Source: Chrysomallon squamiferum
Lineage: Eukaryota > Mollusca > Gastropoda > Neomphalida > Peltospiridae
Direction: 5' to 3'
Assembly (NCBI GenBank): GCA_012295275.1
Contig: CM022675.1
Coordinates: 2,010,888-2,050,887 of the forward strand
Length of the DNA stretch: 40,000 bases
Shown: positions 1-12,700 of the stretch, piece after piece
Numbering within the stretch: position 1 is the first letter of the stretch
How the letters are laid out: each line of letters opens with the position of its first letter
Made by a program: the position numbers and the translations under genes
The notes under the pieces: model-generated
What the model was told of the DNA's origin: nothing
Seen by the model: the letters and a program-made list of their open reading frames with translations, nothing else
Database searches by the model: none

Positions 1-748
<748 letters not shown>

Positions 749-914
749 TGGGTCACACAGAGATTTTTGACCCGGAGGACAAACTTTGACAGAACATTCT
801 GTAGAGACTGCGTTGTTTTTGTTAAAGGTGAAAGCTTTCAACTTAAATTTGACATTGTTTCCCGATCTTTCAGGCTCCTGTATCATCAGTTTACCAATCT
901 CAGATGAAGGACAG
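749..914 (-). CDS. Gene A exon 18: ZP-C core
   Basis: Encodes CPSSEIGKLMIQEPERSG, FKLKAFTFNKNNAV, STECSVKVCPPGQKSLC. Phase 2-0. The next exon by comparison with gene B would start about 100 bp left of the window. Confidence 0.94.
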
Positions 915-1213
915 CTGAATGAGTAAAGAGTGTAAGATAAAATACCATTTTTGTTTAGTTCTGTCGATCTGTATAAACTCTAGTTTTTTTAGAAAGAGTG
1001 TCGCTTATTTCAGCTTCTAGAAGTTATAAAGTTATTTATTCCAAAGTAATTAGTCTGCAGTTCAGTTGTTTATCAAGAGCTCACTAATATATGTAAACTA
1101 TAGCTGTGTGAATCGAGAATGTATCTGGATTGTTGAAATGCAAAAGAAACAAAAAAAGAAAACAAACAATACTACTGCTATTTCTACTACTACTAATAAC
1201 ATATATATATAAT

Positions 1214-1290
<77 letters not shown>

Positions 1291-3832
1291 CACACACATA
1301 TGTATAAATACATATATAGAATAAAAATGCAAAATTAAAATAATAATAATATAATAATAATAATATTAATGATGATGATGATGATGATGATGATAATGAT
1401 GATCTTGATGATTATGATGCTCAGTATTTGCTAGTGCTTCTCGGAGTCTATTGAAGATCCATGTTCATCAGTTCTGTGTTAAACAAGTATAAGTATATAA
1501 AAAAAACCTGTTAAAACAAACTGTTACCTGTTTTCAATTATTTTCAAAGTTTCCCTATCTTCTCCAGTTTTCTGATTATCAGCAGTACAAGACTCCACTC
1601 TGACAGTGCCTGATTCTGGCTCTGTTCAAAATGATTTGCAATATTCGTGTTTAGAGATCTTGCTATCTCAAACAAAATTATATTGTTTGCTAGGAGTTAT
1701 AATGAAGATTATGCTAAGAGTTGGGAATTGCATGTTGTCGTTACTAGTATTTTTATCAGCATAATTAAGAAATAAATAAATATAGAATTTCAAAGAACTT
1801 TAAGATAATTACATGCGTTAATGATAATAACAACATATATTTAGAGACAAAAAATTATCTTTGGAAAGTACAGAGTAGCATTCTTTTAGAACTCTGCTGA
1901 TGATAATAACACTGATAATTATATATAATCAGACTGTACTTAAAAATGGAAGATAAATTCTGAAAGCAAATGTCATCCATCAATATTTATTCTGCATTTC
2001 TGTCTGTATGCGAGCTTTACATTAGTTTTCATTTTTATATTTTTTAAAATATTTATTTTATTATTATTCGTATTATTTTCTTTATTTATCTCTTTATTTA
2101 TTTATTTATTTCTTTATTTATCTATTTATCTTTTACAAGAAATAAGAAGAAGAAAAAAAAGAAGAAATTACTACTATTACAACTACTTCTTCTACTACTA
2201 CTACTACTACTAATAATAATAATAATATCAATAATAAGAAATAAATGTTGGGTACTCATAACTAAAAAAATTATTATGAACAACAGGTAAAAATAGTAAA
2301 ACTAGAAACATAGTGATCAACACTTGGTTAGTGTTACCTGCACATTTGATACCTGCATCTTCTACATGGCCACAGGCAAAGTTACCCCATTGTAAACTGC
2401 ACTGCTCAAGACTGGTTTCATTTCCCAAACAATGAATATTACGCAGAGAGATAGGTCCTGATCCTTCACCAAAATAAGCACTACCAACTGCTCTTGCATT
2501 TGAACTGTAAAACGGAATTAGTGATTTCAAAATATATTTCTTTACTGTCATTACATTTGTAATAATCGTTCTTACAGTGATGTAGTAAATAGCTACTATA
2601 ATCATGTTTAGTGTCTTACGAAATCAAACAGCTATTATAATAAAAATGATTAAGAAAGTAGTTGCAGCTGCTATAATAATCATCATTAGTAATTTCGAAA
2701 AGAAAGAGAGATGTGTTATAAAAGTAATACTAATAAGAATAATAAAAACTAAATACAAAATCAAGTCTGTTAATCATAATTATTATCAACAAGTTATTCC
2801 ATGAATCCTAGCTTTGTGAAATAAACAATATTATTAATAACTTAGTAACAGCAGTTATCATAATCAGTAACAATAACTTACTTAATAAAACAAAACACTC
2901 TCCTGTAAAATAGTAATTATTAATAACTTACTTAGTGAAACTCAACATTCTGCAGTAAACAGCTGTTAAAATAATCATTATTAATAACTTACTTAGTGAA
3001 ACCCAGCATTAATAACTTAGTGAAACCCAGCAATCTAAAGTAAACAGCTGTTATAATAATCACTTTTAATAGCTTACGTAGGAAAACCCAGCATTCTACA
3101 GTAAACATTTGTTATAATAATCATTATTAATAACTTACTTAGTGAAACCCAGCATTCTGCAGTAAACAGCTGTTATAATAATCATTATTAATAACTTACT
3201 TAGTAAAACCCAGCATTCTGCAGTAAACAGCTGCGTTGTAATCAGTATGAAAGTCATCACAGACTGTGCCCCACATTCCAAGATATTTAATCTCTACTCG
3301 ACCTTCTCGTTCTGAACTGCCATTCACCAGACGAATCTCAATTTCTGCTTTTTCATCTGCAGTAAGAAACAAAAGACTATAAGAAACTAAATTGTCTTGT
3401 TATATCACACATACACACAATTTATCAATTAGGTTTTATCACATTATTAATTTCGTTGTGTTTTGTCTCTAATACAATGAATGTTATTCTCCATAGAAGA
3501 AATTATTAAACATGTGGTAGATGTTTAGTGACTGCTGTCTAAAACACATTACCTGAACACAGCAGGGCTGTGTACTTCTCATGATCTTCATTTTCACTAA
3601 GTCTAATGTAACACTCATTAATGTTCTTTTCCAGTCCTGAACAAAACACACTTTGTGTCCAAATCTTTTGTTGCTTGACGTCAGATTATGCTCACGTTCA
3701 CTCAGTAATATTGCTTTATAACTTCTTTAAATAAAGACATAAAAAGTACATCAATTTATATACAGTAATTATGTCAGTTTTTATGTCAGTTTAAATTTTA
3801 TTATAGATCTCATTTTATCATTATTATTATTG

Positions 3833-3887
<55 letters not shown>

Positions 3888-5073
3888 CATCATCATCATC
3901 ATCATTATTATTAGCTTTAGTGGTATTAGTACATGGTTTCAAGTGATATTTAACTGCTTTAATATTACATTCTGTTTCTACTTACTCGTTAAATCCAAGT
4001 GTTCTGCATAAAACTCTAGCAACTGCTGGCGTAGGATATGCATCGTACATTCTGCCCCACACATTGTTTATTTTTACTTCAACTACACCGTAGTTACTGT
4101 CCGGACCACCAACTAGTCGTAGTTCAATGTTTGATACGTCCACTAGAAAATTTACATAAAAATAAAATCAATACATTCATTTTTTATTCTTTTATTTTAT
4201 TTGTATATTTCATATATACATTGCTTATTATTACTTTTCATTATTTCTTTATTTATTATTATTATTAGTATTTTTTTTATTATTTTGGCGTGTGCAGTAA
4301 ACAACCGTAATCTTTGGTTGGATGTTGATAAGTTTTTCATAGTGCCTGAATTTGTCAATATGACAGGACGATAAAAAACATAATAATATTAACCGTTCTT
4401 GTATTCTAAATTGTTTTCTCTGTAGAAGTCGCTAGTGTTATTTGATAAAAATTGGACAGTAACCTAAACTGATAGTTTTAACATTAATACCTGAACACTT
4501 AATATACAGAGATTTGCATTCACTCTCTTCATTCCGAAGTTTAAGAAAAGACATATGCAGACCATGTTCATTACCAATGCTGACAACCTGATACTTCCAT
4601 TTATTTCCAGTAACAGTTTCAGTATTATCATAGATTTCGGCTCTGTGAAGAAACACATGCAAAGTCAAACTCATACTAAAAAAGCAATTCAAAAACATAT
4701 TTTACTGGTAGGACAGTGTACAGAATTACGCAAACGTCGCTGAAATAAAATCATAAATAAGAAGTAAAATACTAGATATCGTTTACTCAGAATGATAGAT
4801 TTGATCCACACTCTTAAAACAAATATCAGAGTAACACAGGAAATTTGTATTTAACAAATCATAGTTGTGATTAGAAATGTTAACATTTATATCAATATAT
4901 TTTCTGTTTATATTTAAACGTGTATATGTGGCCTTGTGCGTATATATATATATATATGCGATAACATTAGTACTACCACAACTACTACTATAATACTGCT
5001 GCTACTACTACTACAACTACCACTAATTATTATTGTTATTATTATTATAATTATTATGATTATTACTCTTATG

Positions 5074-5118
<45 letters not shown>

Positions 5119-6509
5119 TTATTTTTTTTTTAATTTTGTACATATTTACGTTTGAGTTTTAAAATACTAACATTGCATAATCCATTTGCCGGCACACAAT
5201 GTAAACATTTCGTTTCTTATATTTATCTGTGTTACACACTGAATTCCATTTGCCATCATCAAATACTTGAAGATGTCCTTCTTGTTTGCTGTTTCCACCG
5301 ACCAGCCTCAGTTTGTATAGTGCAGGATTTTCTGATATAGTGGAACAAAACACAAAGTTTATTCATCATCACTGAACGGCCACAACAACAATTATGATGA
5401 TAATAATGATAACAATGATGATGATGATGATGATGATAATAATATTTCTTTACCATCACATATAACTCCAACATCTTCTCCAGTGCAGCCATCACCACAG
5501 TCAATAATCTCCCATTTATAGCAATCATCTACGTCCATTTCATATCCAAGACAGGATAAATCACCTTTCCAAATTTGTCCAGTTCCTTCTGGGAAGAAAC
5601 CTTTACCACGTGGCAGACCAAACGCACTGTAGGATAGAAACTTAATTGTAAGAACAGTGTTAACACACACGTATACACGATATTATTTTTATGTATTTAT
5701 TAATTCATTTATTTATTTACTACTTAATTTTATTGTTATTTTAATTACTTGTTTACAGACACACACCCACAATGGTTTCTCTTATATAGTTTTACTTCGA
5801 TATTATATACAAGATTAGTTTATATTTCTTCATTTAGAAATTTCCGTTCATAATACTGCAAAATACGGGCTTCGAAAGATAGAACTACAGGAAAAATCAG
5901 AACTATTTGCTATTAACTTACTTGTTGAAACCGAGAGTTCTACAAACAGCAGTTGCCTCATAGTAGGAGAAATGATTACTTTGCAGTCTGCCCCATTTAC
6001 CTTTGTACAAAACTTCTACTCGACCTTCTTTAGTTGTATTACCACCAACTAGGCGAACTTTCACTTTATAATGAAATAGTAAACATTAATAATAATTCAT
6101 ATGAATATGCCAAATTTCGTTAGAATCTGTTTATGAGTAGTTTTGAAAATGTGAAAGTCGACAATTTTAAGTGAAGACTAAACACTGAAACAATTCAGCA
6201 ACATAAAGTAAATAATTAAAGTATGTAGTTCTAATGCCGTACATATTTGTTACCTGGTTCAATGTCTGCAATCTTTTCTACTAGCTCTTCTGTCAAATCT
6301 GAGAATATAAATAAAATAATAAAATAAATAAATAAATAGATAAATAAATAATAACATTCAAATAGATTTATGTGTGCTGCGCAAAAGGAAATATATGAAT
6401 AAAAATAAATAAATAAAATAAGAAGTAGATAAATAAATAAAATTAAATAAAATTAAAGTTACAAAAAAATCCATAAGCTGACTCAAAACCAGAATTAATT
6501 AATGATAAC

Positions 6510-6576
<67 letters not shown>

Positions 6577-7777
6577 TTAATATTAATAATAATCAGAAAC
6601 AACAAGTTGCTCCTACTTGTAGAAAAGTCAAATGTAAGTTCTTCATCTAAAGATACAGTTGATGATTCTGAAACTGAAGACCCGTCTTTGAGGTTGATGT
6701 TGAACTGGACAAGCGAGGAGTCTATTGAGTTAACTGTGTTTGTGATATTCTGTCTCTTTCTGCGGAAAAGAAGATTAAAAACATGTAGATGTGTCTCTGC
6801 ATTACATCTATCTCTAACTATCTATCCATGTGTGTTTATTTTTTGTGTGTCAGATATAAATATTCACAGTTTTTATCATATTATTATTTTTGGTTTCAAC
6901 ATATTAAACACTGCTTATATTTCGAATAAAATGTTGATATTTACTTTGATATTTTTGTAAACCCAAATATCATAAATTGTGAAATGTCAATTGTTTAGTA
7001 ACTTTTAACAGTAAACATCTCATGACATTCCAAGAAAGAAATCAGATAAATAAATAAAACTAAGTAATGATAAATTAATCAAATATAATACTCCTACTAC
7101 TACTGTTACTACAACTATTACTACTACTATTACTACTACTACTACTACTACTACTATTAGTAATAATAATAACATCAATAACAACAAACTAACCTGTCAA
7201 TTTTTTTGGTTGTTATCACTTTGGTGACAGTCACGGTTATAGCATCATTGTTTTTTTCACTACAAGTGACAGAGACTTTTGTGTCGAGGTTTGTCATGTA
7301 CTTTTCACTGAACTGAATGATCACATCTCGAGTTCGACCTCCATTTACCTTAAGTATGTGTCAGAATAGCACAGATTATGTTCAGTATTACTTTCTACAC
7401 ACATAAAAAGCAAATACAACTATATATCTAATACACAAAGCACACACAGCCAAATATTTAAATCTATTGTAATAAAACAGGTTATGCAGGCAACTAAACA
7501 TATAAACATAGTACATGAAGAAAAACGTAAGATAAGAATTACAAAAATCTAATAAACAGAGCTGACCTTAGTAACCCCGCCACATTCACTATCCTTAACA
7601 TTGAGAACCACGCCCTGCTTTCCCGAGGACACAGCCGATGACGTGAATTTACAACCTGGCGTGTCTTTTTCACCCTCAGCATAGACGACACCACTGAATG
7701 TTCCAGAAGGATAAATTATAATCAGCATAGAATTTTCCTGACAGGAAACTTCATCTGAAAATAATTAGATTAAACAC

Positions 7778-7847
<70 letters not shown>

Positions 7848-8715
7848 AAGAAGAAGAAGAAGAAGAAGAAGAAAAATAGCAGCAGCAGCAGAGCAGCAGG
7901 AATAACATCAATATCAACAACAAAAACGACAACAACAACAACAACAATAATAATAATAACAATAACAACAACAGTAATAATAAAACAAACATTAATTGGA
8001 AATACATGTGTATAAAAAAATGAATTACTCACATCTTTTCATTTCACAGTGGCCTGCATAGAAACCAGAGGGACAGAAACACGCCTTGTTTCCATTATCA
8101 TTGTAACAGATACCTCCATCAGAGCCACAAGAGTCAGTCTGATTGGTGCACGGACTTGAACCACTCAAACCTGAAATGAAAACAAAACACTAATAATGCC
8201 CGTATTAACAACGCCCGTAGCAACAACCTTGATAAAATATCTCTCGTGTCACAGTATGTTCCTTTCGTTTGTTTTGTTGAACATTCGGATCAAACATTTG
8301 ATATATTAACATTAGAAAACTCACTTTTCTGCAGCTCACAGTTGTAGCCAGTGTAGTCATTTCCACAGTCACAGGTGCCGTCATTTTGACAAGTTTTATT
8401 ATTAGCACAATCCTGACCTTGTCGTCTGCAGTCGAAATACTCTTCACCTTTAAACAAGTACAACATTTTAATATAGGATAAGTTTCAGGACTGAAAATTG
8501 TTATTAAATAAATAAAAAAATGTGGTGACATATTTAATTAAATAGTAGTAGCTGTGGCGGTGACAGTAGTTATTAATAATAAATTAATTAAAAAATAAGA
8601 CAGACAAAATTAGCTATTTTTATTTATTTCAAATTTTTATTTATTTATTAATTACAGGTTTTTTTTTTTTTTACTTTGGTGTAAACATACTACTACTGCT
8701 GCGGCTGCTACTATA

Positions 8716-8782
<67 letters not shown>

Positions 8783-9269
8783 TTATAATCCTTATTTTTT
8801 TATCTATTTTATAATTCTATTCCAGAATTTATATCGCATTTCTTCATTAATTCAGTTATCTTTAAATCGTGCTTTTCTCTCTAAATTATCTAAAAAAATT
8901 CTAAAAAACAAAATCACTATTTAAAAAAATATATATATATATAATTTCAATCTTTGGATGATGTATTAGTACATCGTATTTAATCATTGAAATTATCATC
9001 TTCTAAATCCTATTTCTCTACTTAAATTAAAAACAAAATTAATAAAAAATGAAAGAATTGTTTCTGAAATTTTAATGTCATTATTTAAAGATATATTTTT
9101 TATTTTTTTTTTTAAATTGTTTCCCTTATGTATTACCAATTTTAAAATGTTCTATCTTTAATTAACATCAGAAACACAAAACGTTTCTATAAAAAAACGT
9201 AGAGAAAAGAAAATTACCTAGAGTGATGGAACAACTTAGAAGTATCACATACACGAACGATATCCACAT
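749..9269 (-). CDS. Gene A: EGF-EGF-ZP protein with nested SRCR array (3' partial, frameshifted)
   Basis: Paralogue of gene B, read from 17 coding exons on the minus strand (exons 2-18 in gene B numbering). Order: signal peptide (MWISFVYVILLSCS), two EGF-like domains, ZP-N, first strand of ZP-C, linker, four SRCR domains, remainder of ZP-C. The last two exons expected from gene B (furin site; transmembrane and tail) would begin about 100 bp beyond the left edge. All splice sites are GT/AG and phases agree with gene B except in exon 14, where one base is missing: the long reading frame shifts and meets TGA at 3,324-3,326 in exon 15. ZP proteins are secreted or membrane-anchored and polymerise through the ZP module; SRCR domains bind ligands. 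Roles here are inferred: an epithelial matrix or surface-recognition protein. It could be a decaying copy, a gene making only the cassette-skipped form, or an intact gene with a sequence error. Confidence 0.85.
1201..1395. repeat. Compound (CA)/(TA)/(GAT) microsatellites
   Basis: (CA)n about 1,214-1,229, (TA)n to 1,285, then AAT-rich sequence and (GAT)n at 1,370-1,392, all in the gene A intron between exons 17 and 18. Gene B has (TA)/(TG) at the matching place (25,820-25,882). Confidence 0.97.
1528..1621 (-). CDS. Gene A exon 17: ZP-C resumes
   Basis: Encodes PESGTVRVESCTADNQK, TLKIIEN. Phase 1-2. Same ZP-C strand and first cysteine as gene B. Confidence 0.9.
2338..2504 (-). CDS. Gene A exon 16: SRCR4, C-terminal half
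   Basis: Encodes SNARAVGSAYFGEGSGPISL, NIHCLGNETSLEQC, ending GIKCAG. Phase 2-1. Canonical SRCR second half. Confidence 0.94.
2820..3245. repeat. 61-bp tandem repeat built from the SRCR4 exon end and its splice donor (gene A)
   Basis: About six decayed copies of a 61-bp unit: exon-end sequence (minus strand TACTGCAGAATGCTGGGTTT), CACTAA, donor GTAAGTTATT, then ATAATGATTATTATAACAG. The copy at the right end is the real end of exon 15 with its donor; the others lie in the following intron. The copy near 3,000-3,030 is truncated, and divergence rises with distance from the exon. Confidence 0.9.
3200..3356 (-). CDS. Gene A exon 15: SRCR4, N-terminal half
   Basis: Encodes DEKAEIEIRLVNGSSEREGR, WGTVCDDFHTDYNAA, ending YCRMLGFTK in its native frame. 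Entered in the frame left by exon 14 it stops at TGA 3,326-3,324 after ten codons. 48 of 52 residues match gene B. Confidence 0.93.
3553..3724 (-). CDS. Gene A exon 14: SRCR3, C-terminal half, frameshifted by 1-bp deletion
   Basis: Begins SYKAILLSEREHNLTSSN like gene B, but the exon is 172 nt instead of 173: within about 3,661-3,675 gene A has one base fewer than the aligned gene B sequence. Past this point the gene B frame (YCSGL, LLCSG) is readable only in a shifted frame, and the exon would leave in phase 0 instead of 1. The splice sites are intact. Either a disabling mutation or a base error in the sequence. Confidence 0.85.
3822..3912. repeat. (ATT)n/(ATC)n microsatellite
   Basis: Trinucleotide tract in the gene A intron between exons 13 and 14. 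Gene B has an ACT/ATT/ATC tract at the corresponding place (28,936-29,050). Confidence 0.97.
3986..4142 (-). CDS. Gene A exon 13: SRCR3, N-terminal half
   Basis: Encodes VDVSNIELRLVGGPDSNYGV, NNVWGRM, ending ARVLCRTLGFNE. Phase 1-2. Confidence 0.92.
4491..4642 (-). CDS. Gene A exon 12: SRCR2, divergent C-terminal half
   Basis: Encodes AEIYDNTETVTGNKWKYQVV, LKLRNEESECKSLYIKCSG. Degenerate SRCR half with two Cys, as in gene B. Phase 2-1. Confidence 0.82.
5172..5331 (-). CDS. Gene A exon 11: SRCR2, N-terminal half
   Basis: Encodes ENPALYKLRLVGGNSKQEGH, KWNSVC, ending YIVCRQMDYAM where gene B keeps the more usual VVCRQLGYTK. Phase 1-2, donor GTTAGT. Confidence 0.9.
5454..5626 (-). CDS. Gene A exon 10: SRCR1, C-terminal half
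   Basis: Encodes AFGLPRGKGFFPEGTGQIW, LSCLGYEMDVDDC, ending VGVICDG. Phase 2-1, 173 nt (one codon longer than gene B). Confidence 0.93.
5922..6063 (-). CDS. Gene A exon 9: SRCR1, N-terminal half
   Basis: Encodes VKVRLVGGNTTKEGRVEV, YKGKWGRL, ending ATAVCRTLGFNK. Phase 1-2. The usual Cys after 'WG' is absent. Confidence 0.92.
6254..6298 (-). CDS. Gene A exon 8: linker exon opening the SRCR cassette
   Basis: Encodes NLTEELVEKIADIEPG in phase 1-1 (45 nt) after acceptor ATTCTCAG. Probably the ancestral form; gene B has lost this AG. Possible N-glycosylation at NLT. Confidence 0.82.
6510..6592. repeat. (AAT)n microsatellite
   Basis: Long AAT tract about 25 bp past the gene A exon 7 donor in transcript direction, in the intron that opens the SRCR cassette. 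Gene B has a shorter ATT tract at 31,669-31,707. Confidence 0.97.
6617..6759 (-). CDS. Gene A exon 7: ZP-N/ZP-C linker and first ZP-C strand
   Basis: Encodes NTVNSIDSSLVQFNINLKDG and ESSTVSLDEELTFDFST. Phase 2-1 with donor GTAGGA. Same junction residue position as gene B, directly before the SRCR cassette. Confidence 0.88.
7194..7348 (-). CDS. Gene A exon 6: ZP-N domain, second part
   Basis: Encodes VNGGRTRDVIIQFSEKYMTN, TKVSVTCSEK, ending KVITTKKIDR. Fourth ZP-N cysteine. Phase 0-2. Confidence 0.92.
7567..7754 (-). CDS. Gene A exon 5: ZP-N domain, first part
   Basis: Encodes DEVSCQENSMLIIIYPSGTF then SGVVYAEGEKDTPGC and SECGGVTK. Same ZP-N features and phases (1-0) as gene B, but only about 70 percent of residues match. 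Donor GTCAGC. Confidence 0.92.
7779..7992. repeat. (AAT)n-(AAG)n-(CAA)n compound microsatellite
   Basis: Runs of AAT, AAG, AGC and CAA repeats between EGF2 and the first ZP-N exon of gene A. The open frames across it are homopolymer-like and not coding. Confidence 0.97.
8033..8170 (-). CDS. Gene A exon 4: EGF-like domain 2
   Basis: Encodes GLSGSSPCTNQTDSCGSDGG ... CPSGFYAGHCEMKR with six Cys in EGF spacing. Phase 1-1, 138 nt. Confidence 0.93.
8325..8447 (-). CDS. Gene A exon 3: EGF-like domain 1
   Basis: Predicted peptide identical to gene B exon 3 (GEEYFDC ... NCELQK, six Cys). Phase 1-1, 123 nt. Confidence 0.93.
8713..8783. repeat. (AAT)n microsatellite
   Basis: In the gene A intron between the signal-peptide exon and EGF1; gene B has the 39-bp TAC/CTGTAAT repeat at the equivalent position. 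Confidence 0.97.
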
Positions 9270-9281
9270 CTTTAGTTTATA
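9218..9281 (-). CDS. Gene A exon 2: start codon and signal peptide
   Basis: Acceptor TCTTTTCAG, then TATAAACTAAAG and ATG at 9,269-9,267. Encodes MWISFVYVILLSCSITL, a signal sequence; phase 1 out at GTAATT. Confidence 0.88.
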
Positions 9282-9772
9282 CTGAAAAGAGGATTATATA
9301 AATAAATACATTTATATTTAAAACAATTAAAAATAAAGAATTAACACATACAATAAAATACATAAAACAGGAAAATGTTAAGATGAACGATACACACATC
9401 TCACTGGGAGATGTTTGACTGAATTTAGCATCAGCATTGATGGGGAACTGGATTCAAATAGATAAAATGCGATATTCATGTACGTCCATGTGATAAATAA
9501 AATGACACAAATATATTGATCCTAATAGTTAGAAAGAAAGAGAGAGAACAAAATAGTAATAATAATTTTTAAAAAAACACCCAAAAACCCATAAATAAAT
9601 AAATTAAACTAAGTTTAACTAACCGAGATAATAATACAATATAATAAACAACAACAAAGACATACATAGATTAGTATATAAATAAACACAGAAACATACG
9701 TATAGACAGAGATGCAGAAAACTAGGTAAATACAGAGAAATACATACATGCATATATTTTTATATATATATA

Positions 9773-12700
9773 GATAGATATAGATGCATGCACTGATACA
9801 ATGTAGGTAGAAAGAGAGCCAGATACATATATAGATGCATGCACTGATACAATGTAGGTAGACAGAGAGTCAGATACATATGTAGATACATGCAGTGATA
9901 CAATGTAGGTAGATGGAGAGACAGATACATATATAGATGCATGCACTGATACAATGTATATAGGTAGAAAGAGAGACAGATACATATATAGATGCATACA
10001 CTGTTATAATGTAAGTAAAGAGACAGATACATATACAGATGCATACACTGTTATAATGTAGGTAGACAGACAGATACATATACAGATGCATACACTGTTA
10101 TAAAGTAGGTGGACAGATACATATACAGATGCATACACCGTTATAACGTAGGTAGACATATACATATACAGATGCATACACTGTTATAATATAGGTGGAA
10201 AGATACTTATACAGATGCATACATTGTTATAACGTACGTAGACAGATATATATACAGATGCATACACTGTTATAATGTAGGTAGAGAGACAGATACATAT
10301 ACAGATGCATACACTGTTATAATGTAGGTAGACAGATACATATACAAAAGCATACACTGGTATAATGTAGATAGAGAGATACATATACAGATGCATACAC
10401 TGTTATAATGTAGGTAGACAGATACATATACAGATACATACACTGTTATGACGTAGGTAGACAGATACATATACAGATGCATACACTGTTATAATGTAGG
10501 TAGACAGATACATATACAGATGCATACACTGTTATAACGTAGGTAGACAGATAGATATACAGATACATACACTGTTATAATGTAGGTAGACAAATACATA
10601 TACAGATGCATACTCTGTTATAATGTTGGTAGAGAGGTACATACACAGATGCATACACTGTTATAACGTTGGTAGAGAGATACATATACAAATGTATACA
10701 CTGTTATAATGAATGTAGATAGACATACACATATACAGATGCATACACTGTTATAATGTAGGTGGAGACACATATACATATGTAGATGCACACACTGTTA
10801 TAATGTAGGTAAGGAGACAGATATACATATACAGATGCATACACTGTTATAATGTAGGTAGACAGACAGGTACATATACAGATGTATGCACTGTTATAAT
10901 GTAGAGAGACATATATATATACAGATGCATACACTGTTATAATGTAGGAGAGACAGATTCATATACAGATGCATACACAGTTATAATGATATACAGTTAT
11001 GCATGCACTGTTATAATGTAGGTAGAGAGATAGATACATATACAGATGCATGCATATACAGATGCACTGTTATAATGTAGGTAGAGAGACAGATACATAT
11101 ACAGATGCATACACTGTTATAATGTAGGTAGAGAGATAGATATACAGATGCATACATATAATGTAGGAGACATACATATACAGATGCATACACTGCATAC
11201 AGATGCATACACTGTTATAATGTAGGTAGACAGAGAGACAGATACATATACAGATGCATATACACACTGTTATAATGTAGGTAGACAGACAGATACATAT
11301 ACAGATGCATACACTGTTATAATGTAGGTAGACAGACAGATACATATACAGATGCATACACTGTTATAATGTAGGTAGACAGATACATATACAGATGCAT
11401 ACACTGTTATAATGTAGGTAGACATATACATATACATATACAGATGCATACACTGTTATAATGTAGGTAGACAGATACATATACAGATGCATACACTGTT
11501 ATAATGTAGGTAGACAGATACATATACAGATGCATACACTGTTATAATGTAGGTTATAATGTAGGTAGACAGATATATATATACAGATGCATACACTGTT
11601 ATAATGTAGGTAGAGAGAGATACAGATACATATACAGATGCATACACTGTTATAATGTAGGTAGAGACAGATACATATACAGATGCATACACTGTTATAA
11701 TACATATACAGATGCATACACTGTTATAATGTAGGTAGACAGATACATATACAGATGCATACACTGTTATAATGTAGGTAGACAGACAGATACATATACA
11801 GATGCATACACTGTTATAATGTAGGTAAACAGATACATATACAGATACACAGATATACATATGTGTAGTAGGTAGATATACACTGTTATAATGTAGGTAG
11901 ACAGATACATATACAGATGCATACACTGTTATAATGTAGGTACACTGTTAGAGACAGATACATATGTTATACAGATGCATACATACAGATGCATACACTG
12001 TTATAATGTAGGTAGAGAGATATACAGATACAGATACATATACAGATGCATACACTGTTATAATGTAGGTAGACAGACAGATACATATACATATACAGAT
12101 GCATACACTGTTATAATGTAGGTAGAGATATATATACAGATGCATACACTGTTATAATGTAGGTAGATAGACAGATACATATACAGATGCATACACTGTT
12201 ATAATGTAGGTACACTGACAGATACATATACAGATGCATACACTGTTATAATGTAGGTAGACATGATACACTGTTATAATGTACAGATATATACAGATGC
12301 ATACACTGTTATAATGTAGGTAGACAGATACATATACAGATGCATACACTGATGCATACATATACAGATGCATACACTGTTATAATGTAGGTAGACAGAT
12401 ACATATACAGATGCATACACTGTTATAATGTAGGTAGATAGACAGATACATATACAGATGCATACACTGTTATAATGTAGGTAGACAGATACATATACAG
12501 ATGCATACACTGTTATAATGTAGGTAGAGAGACAGATACATATACAGATGCATACACTGTTATAATGTAGGTAGAGACAGATACATATACAGATGCATAC
12601 ACTGTTATAATGTAGGTAGACAGATACAGATATATACAGATGCATACACTGTTATAATGTAGGTAGACAGATACATATACAGATGCATACACTGTTATAA

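Noticed and set aside
5392-5453. Poly-Ser (or poly-His in the overlapping frame) run after SRCR1 as a coding homopolymer
   Set aside because: Both frames arise from a (GAT)n intron microsatellite beyond the GTAAAGAA donor that ends exon 10.
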